NCBI GenBank assembly: GCA_024277555.1 | Contig: JAJRUY010000256.1 | Location: forward strand, 1-17,648 | Direction: 5' to 3' | Source of the DNA: Gammaproteobacteria bacterium | GTDB taxonomy: Bacteria; Pseudomonadota; Gammaproteobacteria; Chromatiales; Chromatiaceae | Length of the DNA: 17,648 bases | Shown here: in pieces, positions 5,410 through 12,673 of the stretch | Numbering within the stretch: the stretch's first letter is position 1 | Layout of the letters: each line of letters begins with the position of its first letter | Program-made: the position numbers and the translations under genes | Notes under the pieces: generated by a model | The model's database searches: none | What the model was told of the DNA's origin: nothing | Seen by the model: the letters and a program-made list of their open reading frames with translations, nothing else

Positions 5410-8400
5410 ATGCTCAAGTTGCGCGGCGCGCCGGCGTTTTTCGATTTTCGTCTGGAAAAACTCAATATCCGACTGGCTGAAACTCTGGGAAAGCCTGTTT
5501 CCGTGTATGCGGAATTCGTCCATTTCATTGAATTATCGGAAGAACTTTCTGACGCTCAGCAGATTATCCTGAATCGGATATTGCGCTATGGCCCGGCGCT
5601 GACAAGCCATGAGCCAGTTGGCTCTTTGGTGCTGGTAACGCCCCGTCCGGGCACCATTTCACCCTGGTCATCCAAGGCAACGGACATTGCACATGTATGT
5701 GGTTTGCAGGCCGTAGAGCGCATCGAGCGGGGGGTGGCATATTACCTGGAGGGAGATCTTGCTGATGCTGATCTGGGAAAAGCCGGTGCTTTGCTTCACG
5801 ATCGCATGATGGAATCCGTTTTTTATGATCTGGATGATGCACAAGTGCTGTTTTTGCATGCAGAGCCGCGCCCGTCTGCTTCTGTGGATATCCTCAATGG
5901 CGGCCGAGTGGCATTGGAAAAAGCCAATGTAGACCTGGGGCTGGCGCTGTCCGGGGATGAAATCGATTACCTGGTGGAAAGCTTTCAGGCCCTGGGGCGC
6001 AATCCAACTGACGTGGAACTGATGATGTTTGCCCAGGCGAACTCGGAGCATTGCCGGCACAAGATCTTCAATGCGAATTGGATTATTGATGGCAAACCCC
6101 GGGACGAAAGCCTGTTTCAGATGATTCGCAATACCACAGAAAAATCGCCACAGGATGTGCTGTCTGCCTATAAGGATAACGCAGCGGTAATGCGTGGCAC
6201 CCAGGGTTACCGCTTTTTTCCTGCCCCGGATTCCGGGGTATATGAAGAGCACTGCGAGGATGTGCACATCCTGATGAAAGTGGAGACGCACAATCATCCC
6301 ACGGCAATTTCGCCCGACCCCGGAGCTGCTACCGGTTCCGGAGGTGAGATCAGGGATGAGGGAGCCACGGGGAAAGGTTCCAAGCCCAAGGCTGGCTTGT
6401 GCGGGTTCTCTGTGTCCAACCTGCGTATCCCTGGTGCGGAACAGCCTTGGGAAAAGGACTATGGCAAGCCGGAGCGTATCGTTTCCGCCCTGGATATCAT
6501 GCTGGAAGGGCCGATTGGGGCGGCTGCCTTCAACAATGAATTTGGGCGCCCCAATTTGTGTGGCTATTTCCGCACCTATGAAGCACAGGTGCCCGGGCCT
6601 CATGGCAAGGAATTGCGCGGCTATCACAAGCCCATCATGCTGGCTGGCGGCCTGGGGAATATTCGTGATGAACATGTACTCAAGGGCACCTTCCCTGCGG
6701 GCTCTCCCCTGGTCGTGCTTGGCGGGCCGGCCATGCTCATTGGCCTTGGAGGCGGCGCAGCATCTTCCATGGCTTCCGGCGCCTCGGCGGAAGACCTGGA
6801 TTTTGCCTCGGTACAGCGCGCCAATCCGGAAATGGAAAGGCGCTGCCAGGAGGTAATCGATCATTGTTGCGCCAGGGGCACGGACAGCCCGATACTGTTT
6901 ATTCATGATGTGGGCGCCGGTGGCCTGTCCAATGCTTTGCCGGAACTTGTTCATGATGCAGGCCTGGGGGGGCGCTTTGAATTGCGCACCGTGCCCTGTG
7001 ATGATCCCGGCATGTCTCCCATGGAGATCTGGAGCAACGAATCCCAGGAGCGCTATGTGCTGGCCATTGATGTGGACAAGCTGGAAGAATTCGAGGCGAT
7101 TTGTGAGCGCGAGCGTTGCCCCTATGCCGTCGTTGGCGAGGCCATGGATGAAGAGCATTTGCTTCTGGGGGATGCGTATTTTGACAACTATCCCATAGAT
7201 ATGCCCATGCCGCTGTTGTTTGGCAAGCCGCCAAAGATGGTGCGCGAAGCCCATCACCTGTCGTTTGCCAGGCCGGAGCTGGCATTGCAGGGTATAGATG
7301 TGGAAGAAGCGGTAGAACGGGTATTGCGCTTGCCTACGGTAGCCAGCAAAAATTTCCTGATCACCATCGGCGACCGCAGCATTACCGGCATGGTGGCAAG
7401 AGATCAAATGGTTGGTCCCTGGCAGGTGCCGGTGGCGGATGTTGCGGTCACCATTGCAGGTTATGAAGGCAATGCCGGAGAAGCTATGGCGCTTGGCGAG
7501 CGCACTCCCCTGGCATTGCTGAACGCGCCGGCTTCTGGCCGCATGGCGATTGGAGAGGCCATTACCAACCTCATGGCCGCACCAGTGGAGTCCCTGGGAA
7601 AAATCAAGCTCTCTGCCAACTGGATGGCTGCTGCCGGTTATCAGGATGAGGATGCGAGGTTGTTTGATACGGTCAGGGCGGTAGGCATGGAGCTTTGCCC
7701 CCGGCTGGGGATTGCCATTCCCGTGGGAAAGGATTCCATGTCCATGAAAACCGTCTGGCAGCAAGATGGAGAAGACAGGGAAATGGCTGCGCCCCTGTCC
7801 CTGATCATTACTGCCTTTGCACCAGTGACAAATGTGCGCAATGTGCTTACGCCCGCCCTGCGCACTGACCAGGGTGATACGGATCTGATTCTCATCGACC
7901 TGGGAAAAGGCGCGAATCGCCTGGGCGCATCTGCTTTGGGGCAGGTATATGATCAACTTGGCCATGTCGGCCCGGATCTGGATGATCCCGAAATGCTCAG
8001 GCGCTGCTTCGATGCCGTGCAGGAACTGAATCGGGATGGCCTGATCCTGGCCAGCCATGACCGTTCTGATGGAGGTTTGATAACGACTCTGCTGGAAATG
8101 GCTTTTGCCGGCCGCTGCGGGCTGGATGTGGGGATCGATTCTCTGGATGCAGATGCGCTGGCGGCCTTGTTCAGTGAAGAACTGGGGCTGGTTTTGCAGG
8201 TGCGTCATAGCGATTGTGATGATGTGCTTAAATGCCTGGAAGATGTCGGCCTGGGGCATTACAGCCATGTGCTGGGCACTACCCGGGATGATGAGAAAAT
8301 TGTCATTTACCAGGGAAATCGGTTGCTGCTGGAGCGCCAGCGCAGTGATTTGCAGCAGATCTGGTCAGAAACCAGCCTGCAAATGCAGTTGCTGCGGGAC

Positions 8401-9282
8401 AATCCTGAGTGTGCCCGGGAGGAGTTCCAGGGCATTGCGGCAGATGATCCCGGTTTGAGCGCCTACCTGAGTTTTGATCCTGAAGAAGACATTGCTGCGC
8501 CGTTTCTTGAGATCAGCAGGCCGCGCATGGCCATTCTCAGGGAGCAGGGCGTAAATGGCCAGCAGGAAATGGCTTATGCCTTTCACAAGGCGGGTTTTGA
8601 GGCGGTGGATGTTCACATGTCCGATATCCTCAATGGTTCTGTGACACTGGATGATTTCAGGGGGCTGGTCGCTTGCGGGGGGTTCAGTTATGGTGATGTG
8701 CTGGGCGCAGGAGAGGGTTGGGCCAAATCCATACTGTTTCATGCCCGCACTCGGGATCAGTTTCAGGCCTTCTTCGAGCGGGATGAAACCTTCAGTCTTG
8801 GGGTTTGCAATGGCTGTCAAATGCTTTCCAACATCAAGGAGCTGATACCCGGGGCAGACCATTGGCCGCATTTTGTGCGCAACCGTTCAGAACAGTTTGA
8901 GGCCCGGGTGGCCATGGTTGAAGTGCTGGACAGCCCTTCGCTGTTACTCCAGGGAATGCAGGGTTCACGCATGCCGATTGCAGTGGCTCATGGAGAAGGG
9001 CGCGCAGAATACCGCAGTGACTCCCAGCCGGGAAAGGGGGTAAGTTTGCGCTATATTGATAACCATGGTGATGTAACCATGAGATACCCGGCAAACCCCA
9101 ATGGATCTCCCGAAGGGATAACAGGCCTAACTACAGATGATGGGCGCGTTACCATCATGATGCCACACCCGGAGCGGGTGATCCGCACGGTGCAGAATTC
9201 CTGGTACCCGGATGATTGGGGCGAAGATGGGCCGTGGATGCGCCTGTTCAGAAATGCCAGAGTATGGGTAAATGAAAACTAG
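5410..9282 (+). CDS. purL: Phosphoribosylformylglycinamidine synthase (FGAM synthetase)
   Basis: PurL converts FGAR, glutamine and ATP to FGAM, the fourth step of IMP synthesis, in the cytosol. At 1290 residues it is the large single-chain form (E. coli 1295). The N-terminal domain opens with LKLRGAPAFFDFRL and includes TPRPGTISPWSSKATDIAH. The synthetase core has NSEHCRHK (His at 214) and VETHNHPTAISP (about 291-302), then a second AIRS-like half. The glutaminase domain from about 1040 has GVCNGCQM with the nucleophile at Cys1133 and HPE at 1253-1255. GAGGG at 5399-5403 supports the ATG. The TAG stop overlaps the CTAG target duplication of the next element, and the last residues (VWVNEN) differ from E. 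coli. The gene is bracketed by two inverted copies of one element. I see no clear promoter. Confidence 0.98.
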   Translation: MLKLRGAPAFFDFRLEKLNIRLAETLGKPVSVYAEFVHFIELSEELSDAQQIILNRILRYGPALTSHEPVGSLVLVTPRPGTISPWSSKATDIAHVCGLQAVERIERGVAYYLEGDLADADLGKAGALLHDRMMESVFYDLDDAQVLFLHAEPRPSASVDILNGGRVALEKANVDLGLALSGDEIDYLVESFQALGRNPTDVELMMFAQANSEHCRHKIFNANWIIDGKPRDESLFQMIRNTTEKSPQDVLSAYKDNAAVMRGTQGYRFFPAPDSGVYEEHCEDVHILMKVETHNHPTAISPDPGAATGSGGEIRDEGATGKGSKPKAGLCGFSVSNLRIPGAEQPWEKDYGKPERIVSALDIMLEGPIGAAAFNNEFGRPNLCGYFRTYEAQVPGPHGKELRGYHKPIMLAGGLGNIRDEHVLKGTFPAGSPLVVLGGPAMLIGLGGGAASSMASGASAEDLDFASVQRANPEMERRCQEVIDHCCARGTDSPILFIHDVGAGGLSNALPELVHDAGLGGRFELRTVPCDDPGMSPMEIWSNESQERYVLAIDVDKLEEFEAICERERCPYAVVGEAMDEEHLLLGDAYFDNYPIDMPMPLLFGKPPKMVREAHHLSFARPELALQGIDVEEAVERVLRLPTVASKNFLITIGDRSITGMVARDQMVGPWQVPVADVAVTIAGYEGNAGEAMALGERTPLALLNAPASGRMAIGEAITNLMAAPVESLGKIKLSANWMAAAGYQDEDARLFDTVRAVGMELCPRLGIAIPVGKDSMSMKTVWQQDGEDREMAAPLSLIITAFAPVTNVRNVLTPALRTDQGDTDLILIDLGKGANRLGASALGQVYDQLGHVGPDLDDPEMLRRCFDAVQELNRDGLILASHDRSDGGLITTLLEMAFAGRCGLDVGIDSLDADALAALFSEELGLVLQVRHSDCDDVLKCLEDVGLGHYSHVLGTTRDDEKIVIYQGNRLLLERQRSDLQQIWSETSLQMQLLRDNPECAREEFQGIAADDPGLSAYLSFDPEEDIAAPFLEISRPRMAILREQGVNGQQEMAYAFHKAGFEAVDVHMSDILNGSVTLDDFRGLVACGGFSYGDVLGAGEGWAKSILFHARTRDQFQAFFERDETFSLGVCNGCQMLSNIKELIPGADHWPHFVRNRSEQFEARVAMVEVLDSPSLLLQGMQGSRMPIAVAHGEGRAEYRSDSQPGKGVSLRYIDNHGDVTMRYPANPNGSPEGITGLTTDDGRVTIMMPHPERVIRTVQNSWYPDDWGEDGPWMRLFRNARVWVNEN

Positions 9283-9528
9283 CCCGCATATTTCACCAGA
9301 ACGCTTGGAATATCGGTGTTTATCTATAACTATTCATTATCTTGCGTTGAATTGGGCCAGGTTACACTTTGTACCCGTCACACTATCCGGTTTTTTCCGG
9401 GATGTTTCCGCCCAGATTGTCCGAACAGCCTGCAAGCCGATGAACGACATCGACTTTTGCCCGTTCGAACAATCTGAACGAAAATCCCTCCGGGAAAAAT
9501 CTGGATTCCGGTGAAACATGTGGGCTAG
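9279..9528 (-). mobile_element. Non-autonomous inverted-repeat element, copy 2, between purL and clpS
   Basis: The core 9283-9524 (242 bp) is flanked by CTAG on both sides (9279-9282 and 9525-9528). The ends CCCGCATATTTCACCAGAA and, inverted, CCCACATGTTTCACCGGAA match at 16 of 19. Reversed, it aligns end to end with copy 1 at 4988-5343 apart from the repeat nested there. In the shared 60-codon frame (minus, 9519-9337) the copies differ at 11 of 183 positions, 6 of them changing the residue. The left duplication contains the purL stop. The right one ends 6 bp before the clpS ATG, so the clpS leader and any ribosome binding site come from the element. No transposase is encoded. Confidence 0.82.
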
Positions 9529-9534
9529 CTGACA

Positions 9535-9855
9535 ATGAGTGAAGAATACGAAGACAACGAAAATGGGGAACTTGCAACCCGGGAAAGTCGTCCAAAATTA
9601 AAGAAGCCACCTTTGTACAAGGTATTGTTGTTGAATGACGACTATACGCCGATGGATTTCGTGGTTGAAATATTGACCTCCTGTTTCCATATGAATGAGG
9701 AAAAGGCAACCCAGGTGATGCTGCATGTGCATACCCGGGGTGTTGGGGTCTGCGGAGTATTTACGCGTGATATTGCAGAAACCAAGGTATCTCAGGTCAA
9801 TAATTATGCAAGGGAAAGCCAGCATCCATTGTTGTGTACCATGGAAGAGGCCTGA
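9535..9855 (+). CDS. clpS: ATP-dependent Clp protease adaptor ClpS
   Basis: ClpS recognises proteins with bulky hydrophobic N-terminal residues (N-degrons) and hands them to ClpA-ClpP. The 106 residues equal E. coli ClpS. After a flexible acidic N-terminus, the core begins at PPLYKVLLLNDDYTPMDFV. The degron-pocket residues are all present with E. coli numbering: Asn34, Asp35, Asp36, Met40 and His66. The C-terminus AETKVSQVNNYARESQHPLLCTMEEA region is typical. It precedes clpA by 40 bp without a terminator, so the two are probably cotranscribed. The ATG has no good Shine-Dalgarno, since the 6 bp before it follow directly on an inserted element. Without that insertion clpS would start 9 bp after the purL stop codon. 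Confidence 0.97.
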   Translation: MSEEYEDNENGELATRESRPKLKKPPLYKVLLLNDDYTPMDFVVEILTSCFHMNEEKATQVMLHVHTRGVGVCGVFTRDIAETKVSQVNNYARESQHPLLCTMEEA

Positions 9856-9895
9856 AGGAATCTCTGATCAAACCATGAGGGCAAGATAAAAGCAG

Positions 9896-12160
9896 ATGTT
9901 AAGTCAGGAACTGGAATATGTGCTGAACCAGGCGTTTCTCAACGCGGCGCACAAACGGCAGGAATTCATCACCATTGAGCACCTGTTGCTGGCGTTGCTG
10001 GGAAATCCATCGGCGGTAGAAGTGCTCAAGGCCTGTGGTGCGGATCTGGAGATGCTGGCAGATGATATTCGGCAGTTTATTCAGGAGAACTGCCCCTTGT
10101 TGCCCGAAGGTGAAGAACAGGAGGTGCAGCCCACTATTGGCTTCCAGCGGGTATTGCAACGCGCCGTGTTTCATGTGCAGGCCTCTGGTAAAAAAGAGGT
10201 CAGTGGCGCCAATGTACTGGTGGCGATTTTCAGTGAAAAGGATTCCCAGGCAGTGTATTTCCTCAACCAGCAGGGAGTGACCCGGCTGGATGTGGTGAAT
10301 TACATGGCCCACGGTGTTTCCAGAGTGGGGAAGTCTGATGCAGATGAAGAATTTGCAGATAGCGCACAAGTTGGGGAGGCATCTGAAGGCAAGGCTAAGG
10401 TATCAGCGCTGGAATCCTGGACCCTGAATCTGAATGAGCATGCCAGAGAAGGAAAGATCGACCCGCTTATCGGTCGTGAGCATGAAGTGGAAAGAGCGGT
10501 GCAGATTTTGTGCCGCCGACGCAAGAATAATCCTCTGCTGGTAGGTGAAGCCGGGGTAGGCAAGACGGCCATTGCTGAAGGTTTGGCAAAAAAAATCGTG
10601 GACAAGGATATTCCCGAAATACTGCAAACAGCAACCATCTATTCCCTGGATCTGGGCGGGTTGGTTGCAGGAACCAAGTACCGTGGTGAATTTGAGAAGC
10701 GTTTGAAAGCGGTGCTCAAGGAGCTGAAAAAGATCCCGGACAGCATCCTCTTCATTGATGAAATTCACACCATAATCGGTGCAGGTGCAGCTTCGGGGGG
10801 CACCATGGATGCCTCGAATCTGATCAAGCCAATGCTGGCGTCAGGCGAGCTGCGCTGTATCGGCTCCACTACCTATCAGGAATTTCGTGGCATATTCGAA
10901 AAGGATCATGCCCTGAACCGGCGCTTCCAGAAAATTGATGTGGTTGAACCTGGCATTGAAGAAGTAGTAGATATTCTCAAGGGGTTGCGCAGTCGTTTTG
11001 AAGAGCATCATGACGTGACTTACAGTGATGCCGCCCTGCAGGCAGCAGTGGATCTGGCGGACAGGTACATCAATGATCGTCACATGCCCGACAAGGCGAT
11101 TGATGTGATCGATGAAGCCGGGGCCGCCACTCGTCTGGTTCCTGAGGAGGAGCGCAAGACGGAAGTTGGCGTCGATCAGGTGGAGGCTGTGGTGGCGCGT
11201 ATTGCACGCATTCCCGAGCGCAAGGTCTCCACTTCCGATATCGAGGCTTTGCACAATCTCAAGCGGGATCTGCAGATGGTGGTCTACGGACAGGATGAAG
11301 CCATTGATGTGCTATCTGCCGCCATTCGCATGAACCGTTCAGGTCTTGCAGAGGAACACAAGCCGGTAGGCTCGTTCCTGTTCGCCGGGCCCACGGGTGT
11401 TGGAAAAACAGAAGTCACCCGCCAGCTGGCCAGGGTTCTCGGGTTGGAGTTGATTCGTTTTGATATGTCGGAATATATGGAGCGCCACGCGGTTTCCCGG
11501 CTGATCGGTGCCCCGCCAGGCTATGTTGGTTTTGATCAGGGAGGCTTGCTGACAGAGCAGATCACCAAGCATCCTCATTCCGTATTGTTGCTGGACGAAA
11601 TAGAAAAGGCGCATCCTGATGTCTTTAATCTGTTGCTGCAGGTAATGGATCATGGAACCCTTACAGACAACAACGGGCGCAAGGCCGATTTCCGCAATGT
11701 GATTATCATCATGACTACCAATGTCGGCGCCATGGAAATGAGCCGCCGCTCCATCGGTTTTACCAGCCAGGATCACAGCTCGGACGGGAAGGAAGCCATC
11801 AACAAGCTGTTTACTCCGGAATTTCGCAATCGCCTTGATGCCATTATCCAGTTCCAGCCCTTGTCTCTGGACAGTATCAGCAGTGTCGTGAGCAAGTTCC
11901 TGTTCGAGCTGGAAGGGTTGCTGGCGCAGAAGCAGGTAACTATCAGCGTGGATGAAGAAGCGCGTTTGTGGCTGGCGGGTCAGGGCTACGATCCAAAAAT
12001 GGGCGCACGTCCCATGGCACGCCTGATTCAGGAAAAAATCAAGAAACCTGTGGCGGAGGAGTTGTTATTTGGCAAACTCAGCCAGGGCGGGCATGTGCGG
12101 ATTCAGGTGAAAGATGACGAGCTGGCTTTCGTGTTTGAAAACCAGAAAGAAGAAGCTTGA
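9896..12160 (+). CDS. clpA: ATP-dependent Clp protease ATP-binding subunit ClpA
   Basis: ClpA is the hexameric AAA+ unfoldase that feeds substrates into ClpP and takes N-degron cargo from ClpS. The 754 residues compare with 758 in E. coli. The Clp N-domain covers about 1-145 (MLSQELEYVLNQAF; FITIEHLLLALL), followed by an acidic linker. The first AAA+ module has Walker A GEAGVGKT at 217-224 and Walker B LFIDEIHT. The second has GPTGVGKT at 498-505 and LLLDEIEKA. The ClpP-docking loop is present as IGF at 620-622 (IGL in E. coli). The start matches the E. coli N-terminus. GAGG is present but about 14 nt upstream, which is far. It converges on infA with 25 bp between the stop codons, an arrangement also seen in E. 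coli. Confidence 0.98.
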   Translation: MLSQELEYVLNQAFLNAAHKRQEFITIEHLLLALLGNPSAVEVLKACGADLEMLADDIRQFIQENCPLLPEGEEQEVQPTIGFQRVLQRAVFHVQASGKKEVSGANVLVAIFSEKDSQAVYFLNQQGVTRLDVVNYMAHGVSRVGKSDADEEFADSAQVGEASEGKAKVSALESWTLNLNEHAREGKIDPLIGREHEVERAVQILCRRRKNNPLLVGEAGVGKTAIAEGLAKKIVDKDIPEILQTATIYSLDLGGLVAGTKYRGEFEKRLKAVLKELKKIPDSILFIDEIHTIIGAGAASGGTMDASNLIKPMLASGELRCIGSTTYQEFRGIFEKDHALNRRFQKIDVVEPGIEEVVDILKGLRSRFEEHHDVTYSDAALQAAVDLADRYINDRHMPDKAIDVIDEAGAATRLVPEEERKTEVGVDQVEAVVARIARIPERKVSTSDIEALHNLKRDLQMVVYGQDEAIDVLSAAIRMNRSGLAEEHKPVGSFLFAGPTGVGKTEVTRQLARVLGLELIRFDMSEYMERHAVSRLIGAPPGYVGFDQGGLLTEQITKHPHSVLLLDEIEKAHPDVFNLLLQVMDHGTLTDNNGRKADFRNVIIIMTTNVGAMEMSRRSIGFTSQDHSSDGKEAINKLFTPEFRNRLDAIIQFQPLSLDSISSVVSKFLFELEGLLAQKQVTISVDEEARLWLAGQGYDPKMGARPMARLIQEKIKKPVAEELLFGKLSQGGHVRIQVKDDELAFVFENQKEEA

Positions 12161-12185
12161 TCCGGCTTCTTGGCGCAATGTTTGC

Positions 12186-12404
12186 TTAGCGCTCGCGATA
12201 AACGATGCGCCCCTTGCTCAGATCATAAGGCGTCATTTCCACCTTGACCTTGTCCCCGGTTAGAATCCGGATGTAGTGCTTGCGCATCTTGCCGGAGATG
12301 TGCGCGGTAACCACATGGCCGTTTTCCAACTCTACGCGAAACATGGTGTTGGGCAAGGTCTCTTTGACCGTGCCTTCCATTTCAATTACATCTTCTTTTG
12401 CCAT
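12186..12404 (-). CDS. infA: Translation initiation factor IF-1
   Basis: IF-1 binds the A site of the 30S subunit during initiation. The 72-residue protein is a single S1-like OB fold, nearly the textbook sequence: MAKEDVIEMEGTVKETLPN at the start, FRVELENGHVVTAHISGKMR in the middle and SKGRIVYRER at the end. The start ATG is unambiguous from the family N-terminus although its leader has no strong Shine-Dalgarno. It is a single gene, convergent with clpA, with its own promoter at 12483-12511 and a leader of about 70 nt. Confidence 0.98.
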   Translation of the reverse strand: MAKEDVIEMEGTVKETLPNTMFRVELENGHVVTAHISGKMRKHYIRILTGDKVKVEMTPYDLSKGRIVYRER

Positions 12405-12482
12405 AAAAACACTACAACTTTGTCAGTTAATTAAAGTTTCTGGAGCTTTTTCCATCTGGAACAAAGCCCACGAAGGCGCAAG

Positions 12483-12511
12483 ATTATAGCATCAAACGGG
12501 CGAAATCTACA
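12483..12511 (-). promoter_or_regulatory. Extended -10 promoter for infA
   Basis: On the minus strand a consensus TATAAT (12483-12488) is preceded by TGC, giving the extended -10 TGnTATAAT. The best -35 at 17 bp is TGTAGA (12506-12511), only 3 of 6 matches, as is usual for extended -10 promoters. Transcription would start near 12476, about 70 nt ahead of the infA ATG. Confidence 0.6.
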
Positions 12512-12655
12512 TGAAATATGCGGTTGCTGCAGGGTTCCGTCATCTATTCCAGGCAGCAGCTGCGCGCCGGATGCGAAAAACGCCGTAAATATATCCCTGT
12601 AGGCTCCACAGCGGCTTTTCCTGCCTTTGCCATGCCGGGTGGATGCATTTGGCTG

Positions 12656-12672
12656 GGGGCAGTTCTTGCCCC
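12656..12672 (-). terminator. Hairpin directly after the acyl-CoA ligase gene
   Basis: GGGGCA (12656-12661) and TGCCCC (12667-12672) form a 6-bp GC-rich stem with a 5-nt loop, one base beyond the TGA stop of the ligase gene. On the minus strand it is not followed by a U-tract. It may be a weak or Rho-assisted terminator, or an RNA 3' end stabiliser, for the beta-oxidation operon. Confidence 0.35.
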
Positions 12673-12673
12673 T

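Noticed and set aside
5668..8268. 866-codon open frame antisense to purL
   Set aside because: It runs opposite a fully conserved purL and reflects purL codon usage. It has no domain, start signal or promoter.
4984..9528. Composite transposon carrying purL
   Set aside because: Each flanking copy has its own different 4-bp duplication (TTAG and CTAG), and neither copy encodes a transposase, so two separate insertions fit better.
9856..9875. AAGGAATCTCTGATCAAACC in the clpS-clpA gap resembles a repeat end
   Set aside because: Only one end is similar, and there is no partner or internal hairpin in the 40-bp gap.
12150..12171. 7-bp hairpin AAGAAGC/GCTTCTT at the end of clpA
   Set aside because: There is no U-tract on either strand and the left arm is coding sequence, so it is weak evidence for a terminator between clpA and infA.
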